A stretch of DNA of 64,000 bases from Bacteroidales bacterium (lineage in GTDB: Bacteria; Bacteroidota; Bacteroidia; Bacteroidales; F082): contig JAFUVT010000033.1 of assembly GCA_017477425.1 (NCBI GenBank), positions 1 to 64,000 on the forward strand, read 5' to 3'. The position numbers and the translations under genes are program-made. Positions 59,428 through 64,000 of the stretch are shown piece by piece. Position 1 is the first letter of the stretch, and each line of letters begins with the position of its first letter. The notes beneath the pieces are model-generated. The model saw only the letters and a list, made by a program, of their open reading frames with translations, did not search any database and was not told where the DNA came from.

Positions 59428-59500
59428 GACGCGAGACTTCGTGACGCGGGACGCGAGACGTGGTGCTGTCCCGTAGTCCCGTGTCTCGCAGACCCGAGTC
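59428..59500. repeat. Palindromic repeat family B, copy 2
   Basis: GACGCGAGACTTCGTGACGCGGGAC and the right arm GTCCCGTAGTCCCGTGTCTC form an inverted repeat. The homology with copy 3 continues past the palindrome through the -7 box (GGATTGGCAAAGGTAGCC) up to about 59543. The copy lies in the aminotransferase leader. Confidence 0.85.
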
Positions 59501-59582
59501 TTAGGATTGGCAAAGGTAGCCCTTTTTTCGATTGGGTGGGCAGAAAGACACGAAAATTGTAACGAAGTCCAAAACCAAAAAC

Positions 59583-59698
59583 GGAAAAAGTCCCTTTTTT
59601 GACCAATAAAATCATGGAAAAAATCCCTTTTTTATGCTGAAATTTTCGGAAAAAGTCCCTTTTTTGTGGTGAAAATTTATGGAAAAAGTCCCTTTTTC
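59583..59698 (+). repeat. Array of four 18-bp repeats at about 33-bp spacing upstream of the second ATPase
   Basis: Units GGAAAAAGTCCCTTTTTT begin at 59583, 59616, 59648 and 59681 (spacing 33, 32, 33). The second unit has A in place of G at position 8. The unit differs from that before the first ATPase except for the AAAAAGT core. The last unit overlaps the -33 element of the ATPase promoter. Confidence 0.92.
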
Positions 59699-59729
59699 TT
59701 GTGTGAATGAATTGATTTATATATTTTTG
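59699..59729 (+). promoter_or_regulatory. Promoter of the second DUF4143 ATPase
   Basis: TTG at 59699-59701 and TATTTTTG at 59722-59729, spacer 20 bases. Start codon at 59748. The repeats lie upstream of it and touch the -33 box. Confidence 0.6.
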
Positions 59730-59747
59730 CAGCAAAATTGATGAATT

Positions 59748-61127
59748 ATGCTGTACAGAAAGTTTGAAAAGCGCCTTGAAGAGTTCTTTCGCAGTGAGCC
59801 GAACAAGATTCTTTTGGTGAACGGTGCCAGACAGATTGGCAAGTCGTATATCATCCGCTTTGTGGGCAAGAAACTGTTCAAGAACTATGTCGAAATCAAC
59901 CTCAAGGAAGACAAGGAAAGTCGTGGAGTTTTTGCCACGGTGAGAAGCACAAGCGATTTTTATATTCAGTTGGGTGCCATTGCGGGCAGCCGTCTTGGCA
60001 CCAAGGAAAACACTTTGGTCTTTTTGGATGAAATCCAAAGCTATCCCCACCTGATGACGATGTTGAAGTTCCTGAATCAAGAAGGGCGTTATACATACAT
60101 TGCCAGTGGCTCGCAGTTGGGTGTGGCCTTGATGCAGACTGCTTCCGTACCGATTGGTAGCATTGCCATAGAGGAAATGTATCCACTTGATTTCGAGGAG
60201 TTTTTGATTGCTACGGGAAGCGGACAAGAAGCCATCAATGGTATCAGGGAGAAGTTTCTTGCGGGAGAGGCCTTGAACGAGTCGCTTCACAATTATATGT
60301 TGCAGCAGTTCAAGCTCTATCTGTTGGTTGGTGGGTTGCCAGAGGCCATCAACAAGTTCTTGGAAAACAGAAACATCGCACAAGTGAGGAAGGTGCATCG
60401 TGAAATCTACAACCTTTATAGGATTGACGCTTCGCAATATGATGAGGAGAAGAAACTGCTCATCCGAAAGATTTACGACATGATTCCGTCAAACATGGAG
60501 AACAAAAAAAAACGTATCGTGGTGAAGCGCGTGGAAGATACCAAAAGCCATAAGCAGTTCAGCGACTACGCCGACGAGTTCGAGTATCTGACCAACTCTG
60601 GCATCGCCCTCGGCGTGCAAGCGGTCAGCAACCCAAGGTTTCCGCTGTTGGAATCGGAGAGCAAGAACCTACTGAAACTCTATATGAATGATGTCGGCTT
60701 GCTGACCAATCTTCTGTATGGACTCAACATCAACGCTGTGTTGCGCGACGAGCGGAGCATCAACCTCGGCTCGGTGTATGAAACGGTGGTGGCGCAGGAA
60801 CTACATGCCCACGGCTTTGCGTTGCATTATTACGACAATAAGCAGAAGGGCGAGGTGGACTATCTGATTGACGACTACGAGCGTCTGACCGTGCTGCCCA
60901 TTGAGGTGAAATCGGGCAAGGACTACACCGTCCATAGTGCCTTGGACAAGTTTTTGGAAACGCCTGATTACGGCATCAACAAAGCAGTGGTGCTCAGCAA
61001 CGAGCGGGAAATTTTCGTAAAAAACGGTGTCACTTATCTTCCCATTTATTATTGTATGTTCTATCAGCGGGATTTTGTGCAGGATGAGGGAGAACTGGTG
61101 ATTCCGGAGATTATGTTTGGAGAGTGA
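59748..61127 (+). CDS. AAA_14 / DUF4143 ATPase, second copy
   Basis: 459 residues. The Walker A is GARQIGKSY at 26-34 and the Walker B is LVFLDEIQSYPH near 93-104. The core EEMYPLDFEEFLIATG and VGGLPEAINKFLENRN blocks occur in the same order as in the first ATPase. The C-terminus has KGEVDYLIDD...LPIEVKSGKDYTVHSALDKF, the nuclease-like D...EVK core. The overall similarity to the ATPase at 6433 is partial, so they are diverged paralogues and not a fresh duplication. The locus is bracketed by family B repeats. Confidence 0.9.
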   Translation: MLYRKFEKRLEEFFRSEPNKILLVNGARQIGKSYIIRFVGKKLFKNYVEINLKEDKESRGVFATVRSTSDFYIQLGAIAGSRLGTKENTLVFLDEIQSYPHLMTMLKFLNQEGRYTYIASGSQLGVALMQTASVPIGSIAIEEMYPLDFEEFLIATGSGQEAINGIREKFLAGEALNESLHNYMLQQFKLYLLVGGLPEAINKFLENRNIAQVRKVHREIYNLYRIDASQYDEEKKLLIRKIYDMIPSNMENKKKRIVVKRVEDTKSHKQFSDYADEFEYLTNSGIALGVQAVSNPRFPLLESESKNLLKLYMNDVGLLTNLLYGLNINAVLRDERSINLGSVYETVVAQELHAHGFALHYYDNKQKGEVDYLIDDYERLTVLPIEVKSGKDYTVHSALDKFLETPDYGINKAVVLSNEREIFVKNGVTYLPIYYCMFYQRDFVQDEGELVIPEIMFGE

Positions 61128-61640
61128 AGAGTGATAGTATATGATATTAAAATCGATAGCCACGATTATCAAATAGAGAGATAGGGATGTCGTGATAGGA
61201 AAAATAAAACTCTCAGCGACTCTGGGCTTCCGCTTCTGTCCGTAAATCATCTAGTATTTTGCCATTGTAGCGTCAAGATATATACATAACCTTGTTTTGA
61301 ATCATCTTGCATGGTCGCTTGATTTTTATTGGCAACAAAAGTACAACATTTTTCTTTTTCAGCCAATTCCATTCATCCTTTTGTCTTTTTTTTGCGCTTC
61401 GCACTGCCAAAATATGCAAGAATCGCAAAATGTTTGTCGGTTCAACATCAATAAAACGAAGTGCTCCAATTCCGCTTTTTCTTCGATATGGTGGCTAAAT
61501 CCCCAGATTTTTTCGAGTTTTAGCCATAATATCGCGATTCGATGGCTAAATCGATGAAAATTTCATGGTTTTAGCTACTATATAAGCGAAAATCATCCGC
61601 AGTTCACGATGGATGATTTGTTTGAAGGGTAGGAGATCAG
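61128..61640. other. AT-rich gap with no supported gene
   Basis: About 510 bases without a coding frame that looks real. Short ORFs at about 61297-61557 are low-complexity and have no ribosome site or family match. It contains the tandem hairpin repeat at 61490-61580 and a hairpin AAATCATCC/GGATGATTT at about 61590-61620. It appears to be decayed mobile DNA. Confidence 0.65.
61490..61590. repeat. Tandem hairpin repeat (TGGCTAAATC...TTTTAGCCA), period about 51
   Basis: TGGCTAAA occurs at 61492 and again at 61543. Each copy is followed by a partner arm TTTTAGC(C/T)A about 20-30 bases later. Together they form two related hairpins. Confidence 0.65.
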
Positions 61641-61665
61641 TTGTTGTGTATCAGCAAAATTTCCC

Positions 61666-61673
61666 TATCTTTG
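61666..61673 (+). promoter_or_regulatory. -7 box of the DUF7935-like pseudogene
   Basis: TATCTTTG. It lies inside the frame of the longest ORF, so the real start must be downstream of it. Confidence 0.5.
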
Positions 61674-61679
61674 TACCCA

Positions 61680-62210
61680 AAATCTTATCCAATAAATGCA
61701 ATTATAGTCTATTCCCTCAAGGGCGCAGGCCTCCTGATGATAGTCGTCGCGGTGATGATGTTGATGCGACTCTCGAAAATGAAAGACGCCGAACTCCACA
61801 ATGGCAACAAAATGGAACTGAAGGTGCAGGCCTTGAAAATCATCATGCCGCTGAAGGTGCAGGCTTACGAGCGCTTTCTGCTTTATTTGGAGCGCGTGCA
61901 GCTGCCGCAATTGGTGAAGCGTGTCTACGTGCCTGGCATGGAAAAAGGCACATTCCATTTGCAGCTTTTGCAAAATGTGCGTGAGGAGTTTGAGCACAAC
62001 CTCGCCCAGCAGTTGTATGTCGCCAATTCCACTTGGAATGCCGTGGTGAATGCCAAGGAAGAACTTGTCAATCAAATCAATACGACTTTTGGACAACTGA
62101 AAGACTAGGAAGACGTCTCCATTATTGCCCAAAGTCTCGTCGCCTTGCCCAATCCCATGGTGGAGCAGGCGGTCGCGGTCTTGAAGCGCGATTTTGAGCG
62201 ACTGTTATAG
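61680..62210 (+). pseudogene. DUF7935-like membrane protein with in-frame stop and no clear start
   Basis: The frame encodes a TM segment (AIIVYSLKGAGLLMIVVAVMMLM) then a helical body (MPLKVQAYERFLLYLERVQLPQLVKRV, EEFEHNLAQQLYVANSTWNAVVNAKEELVNQINTTF). It matches a Bacteroidota family of about 170-190 residues. TAG at 62106-62108 interrupts it. The same frame then continues for 33 codons (EDVSIIAQSLVALPNPMVEQAVAVLKRDFERLL), matching the expected C-terminus. No ATG lies between the promoter and the TM segment in this frame. Both facts suggest decay, although readthrough or a sequencing error is possible. Confidence 0.65.
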
Positions 62211-62276
62211 GACACAAGACTTCGGGACGCGAGACATGGTGCTGTCCCGTAGTTTCGTGTCCCGCAGTTCCGACTC
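62211..62276. repeat. Palindromic repeat family B, copy 3
   Basis: GACACAAGACTTCGGGACGC and GTCCCGTAGTTTCGTGTCCC form an inverted repeat that starts right after the pseudogene's last stop. The homology with copy 2 extends to about 62310, including the GGCAAAGGTAGCC promoter-like sequence. Confidence 0.82.
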
Positions 62277-62433
62277 TTTGGAATGGCAAAGGTAGCCTTT
62301 TTAGATTGGGTCTTCATAAAGTGGGGAAGAATTGAGGTTTTTTCTTTGAAGTTTAATTTGTGAAGTGAAAGAAGTCTGAATCTATACGAAACTTGAAGAT
62401 TTATGCGTTAATAGAGTAATGTAATACTTGATT

Positions 62434-62952
62434 ATGGAAGAGTTAGAGGGCGAACATGGTTTTGTGGAAATGATAGAATATTATGAATCAATAATTTATA
62501 GTATTTGTTGGAAATTTGCTATGGGTAATCCCGATTTGGCCAAGGACTTATACCAAGAAATAGTCCTTCGACTTTGGAAAGGCTACGAAAAACATCACTT
62601 TGAAAACAAAGATGCTAATTGGGTGTATCGAGTTTCGATAAATACTGCAATTTCTTGTTACCGAGAGAAAAAGAGGCGTCCTCTGTTGCTTGAATTGGAT
62701 TCAGCAACTGGACTTTCGATTTCACAACAAGAGGAAGATGATTCAATGCTCAGAGAGATGTACGAATTGATTGAACAGTTGTCTCCGATAGAAAAGTCAA
62801 TTATTTATTTGTATTTGGATAAGAATAGTTATAAAGAGATTGGTGAGATTATAGGAATAAGTCCCACTAACGTTGGTACAAGAATTCAACGTATCAAGCA
62901 AAAACTAAGGAGATTGCATGAAGAGCGAATCGGACATAAAAAAAAGGTATGA
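62434..62952 (+). CDS. ECF (sigma-70 family) RNA polymerase sigma factor, orphan
   Basis: 172 residues. Region 2 is seen as SIIYSICWKFAMGNPDLAKDLYQEIVLRLWKG (about 20-51). Region 4 is seen as LSPIEKSIIYLYLDKNSYKEIGEIIGISPTNVGTRIQRIKQKLRRL (about 112-157). The start at 62434 is the second ATG. Codon use here is more AT-rich than the sigma gene at 10380. No anti-sigma gene is adjacent. The two genes downstream on the other strand are envelope proteins. Confidence 0.9.
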   Translation: MEELEGEHGFVEMIEYYESIIYSICWKFAMGNPDLAKDLYQEIVLRLWKGYEKHHFENKDANWVYRVSINTAISCYREKKRRPLLLELDSATGLSISQQEEDDSMLREMYELIEQLSPIEKSIIYLYLDKNSYKEIGEIIGISPTNVGTRIQRIKQKLRRLHEERIGHKKKV

Positions 62953-62985
62953 TCATAAAACATCATACCCTTATTCTTTGGAATT

Positions 62986-63303
62986 TTATTCGTATTTTAC
63001 TCCAATTCCAGAAACCGACGGCCACCAAAATTTGGATGAAAACTGAATATTGATGATGGCATCGTAACCTTCATCTTCGGCTTTTCTCTCTAATTTTCTC
63101 AGCAACGTTTCTGGCGAATGAAAAATACTGCCGTCTGCTTCCAGGAAAGCGACTTCTTTGAAATGCTTGGATGGCCTTTCTGCGAAGAATAGGTCTACCT
63201 TGGTTTGGTCAGGGGTTCGCTTTTTTGCAATTTGCGTTGTGGCACAGCTTGTACAAAAAAGCAATACACATGCAAACACGAAAAATCTAATGGGGTATTT
63301 CAT
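62986..63303 (-). CDS. Small lipoprotein of unknown function
   Basis: 105 residues from the ATG at 63303. The lipobox is FCTSC. The mature region includes SKHFKEVAFLEADGSIFHSPETLLRKLERKAEDEGYDAIINIQFS, which resembles the small YbjQ/'VxxL..A...GADAVI'-like fold seen in envelope lipoproteins. That similarity is weak. It is convergent with the ECF sigma gene and 22 bases downstream of the next gene. Confidence 0.7.
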   Translation of the reverse strand: MKYPIRFFVFACVLLFCTSCATTQIAKKRTPDQTKVDLFFAERPSKHFKEVAFLEADGSIFHSPETLLRKLERKAEDEGYDAIINIQFSSKFWWPSVSGIGVKYE

Positions 63304-63325
63304 GATTTTTTTCTTTTTTCTTTGA

Positions 63326-63991
63326 TTATTCACAAGCTTCAAATGTAATCATAGCTATTGCCATGACTGTATCGTATACTCGCTTTTCTTTGGAAGAACA
63401 TCTCCAAGGAGTGAGTTTGCATTTTATGATTGACCAAGTGGCTACACCGATAAGCACTGCGATGGCGATAAGTTTCCAAACTGCAATGTTTTTTTCTGCG
63501 CCGCGACTTTCAGTTTTTCTCACCTTAGCTAATTCCGCCAATTGGTTCTCCATGAACTGCAGTAGGTTTTGTTCGATGCAATCATTTGAGAGAGACTCGA
63601 TCGTCCTAGTAAGGGTTTCGCCTATTTCTTTCGCGTCAGAAGCCTTAATCTCCAGTTTTGAGAATTCTTCTTTCATTTTGTTCTGAAAAGCTTCTAACTC
63701 TGTTTGGAGAGATTGGTCAAAGGCGTTTTCAACTGATTGTGAAGATGCAAACTGTTCCAAGAATTCTTTGGACATTAAAGTCATACGTACACCTTCGTCA
63801 TTGTAGGACATCCCTTGCTTTCTGGAGTAGTTTGCAAAATCTGTGTTGACGTTTAGGGCCTCACATCTTTCCGCTTGCCTGATAAATAGTTCAGTTTGAA
63901 TGAAGTCTGAAATGGCGCTTTCGAAAGAGTCAAAGAATCTTTCATAGAAGATGTTTTCTTCGTCTGTAACTATTGCCTTTAGTTGCGCCAT
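63326..63991 (-). CDS. Hypothetical membrane protein with C-terminal anchor
   Basis: 221 residues. The N-terminal 160 residues are helical and acidic (FFDSFESAISDFIQTELF, LQTELEAFQNKMKEEFSKLEIKASDAKEIGETLTRTIES), possibly coiled coil. One TM segment lies near 168-188 (AVWKLIAIAVLIGVATWSIIK). No family is recognised. It runs in the same direction as the small lipoprotein and is probably cotranscribed with it. The start is 9 bases from the window end, so the promoter is outside. Confidence 0.7.
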   Translation of the reverse strand: MAQLKAIVTDEENIFYERFFDSFESAISDFIQTELFIRQAERCEALNVNTDFANYSRKQGMSYNDEGVRMTLMSKEFLEQFASSQSVENAFDQSLQTELEAFQNKMKEEFSKLEIKASDAKEIGETLTRTIESLSNDCIEQNLLQFMENQLAELAKVRKTESRGAEKNIAVWKLIAIAVLIGVATWSIIKCKLTPWRCSSKEKRVYDTVMAIAMITFEACE

Positions 63992-64000
63992 ACTTGTTTT

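Noticed and set aside
59583..59698. CRISPR array
   Set aside because: Four units of 18 bp with gaps of 14-15 bp. Too short for spacers, and no cas genes are in the window.
59415..60437. 340-residue minus-strand ORF
   Set aside because: Antisense to ATPase 2. Its C-terminal KRDFF repeats are the reverse of the array.
61297..61557. 86-residue ORF
   Set aside because: Low-complexity, Phe/Ser/Asn-rich, no start context, and it crosses the hairpin repeats.

Overview
The window looks like chromosomal DNA of a member of the phylum Bacteroidota, most likely order Bacteroidales. Three things support this. Most start sites are preceded by the Bacteroidota -7 box TAnnTTTG. Type IX secretion is present: PorT next to UbiE at 54.9-56.5 kb, and an 840-residue protein with a T9SS sorting domain at 41.2-43.7 kb. 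Many families are typical of the phylum (DUF2723, DUF4254, DUF3791/DUF3990, DUF4143 ATPases, GIN-domain lipoproteins). The species cannot be named from this sequence alone. The genus-level placement is inference.

Layout. 0-0.2 kb: the 3' end of an rRNA operon (5S gene and terminator). 0.2-6.3 kb: GH20-type hexosaminidase, CutC, and GH2 beta-mannosidase lipoprotein. 6.3-7.9 kb: a DUF4143 ATPase behind an array of five repeats with a 33-bp period. 7.9-11.9 kb: a GIN-like/outer-membrane protein, an ECF sigma/anti-sigma pair, and lgt. 12-15.1 kb: a large DUF2723 membrane glycosyltransferase. 15.3-20.3 kb: tRNA-Gln and the classic rimP-nusA-infB operon. 20.3-22.4 kb: an M20 peptidase and a PIN toxin-antitoxin pair. 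22.5-22.9 kb: a strongly structured RNA region ahead of a mini-HTH gene. 23-27 kb: a five-gene operon built around an SPFH/GYF_2 protein. 27-31.5 kb: a Bro-N gene inserted at the 3' end of lpxH, then pnp, lpxK and, divergently, a Nif3-family gene. 31.5-37.6 kb: a coiled-coil zinc-ribbon protein and envelope proteins (FadL-like porin, Ser-rich lipoprotein, GIN lipoprotein, PagL-like deacylase). 37.8-41 kb: mazG followed by a small-gene island (DUF3791-DUF3990-DUF3791, an antitoxin with a truncated RelE, and a PIN pair). 41.2-45.5 kb: the T9SS cargo protein and an AlbA_2 regulator with an 11-bp tandem repeat. 45.6-59.4 kb: housekeeping genes on the minus strand (TrmH-type methylase, rpsF-rpsR-rplI, wecB, radC, rpsT, mtaB-miaB, lplA, a cysteine-dioxygenase-like gene, tRNA-Glu, porT, ubiE, a GT9 glycosyltransferase, DUF4254, aminotransferase). 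59.4-62.3 kb: a second DUF4143 ATPase with its own array of about 33-bp period, bracketed by two direct copies of a palindromic repeat. 62.4-64 kb: an ECF sigma factor and two small envelope genes.

Three kinds of dispersed structure recur. Family A is a palindromic repeat with the arm CCTTCGACAGGCTCAGGG. It occurs six times, three of them inside open reading frames, where it adds in-frame peptides. Family B (GACnCGAGACTTCGGGAC...) occurs three times, always near a DUF4143 ATPase. The two DUF4143 ATPases have different upstream repeat units but nearly the same period (33 bp, and 33/32/33 bp) and a shared AAAAAGT core. This suggests one operator architecture used by two diverged members of the family, and it is the most unusual regulatory feature here. 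The other main leads are the structured RNA at 22.5 kb, the SPFH operon, the swapped lpxH tail, and the likely phase-variable AlbA_2 regulator.
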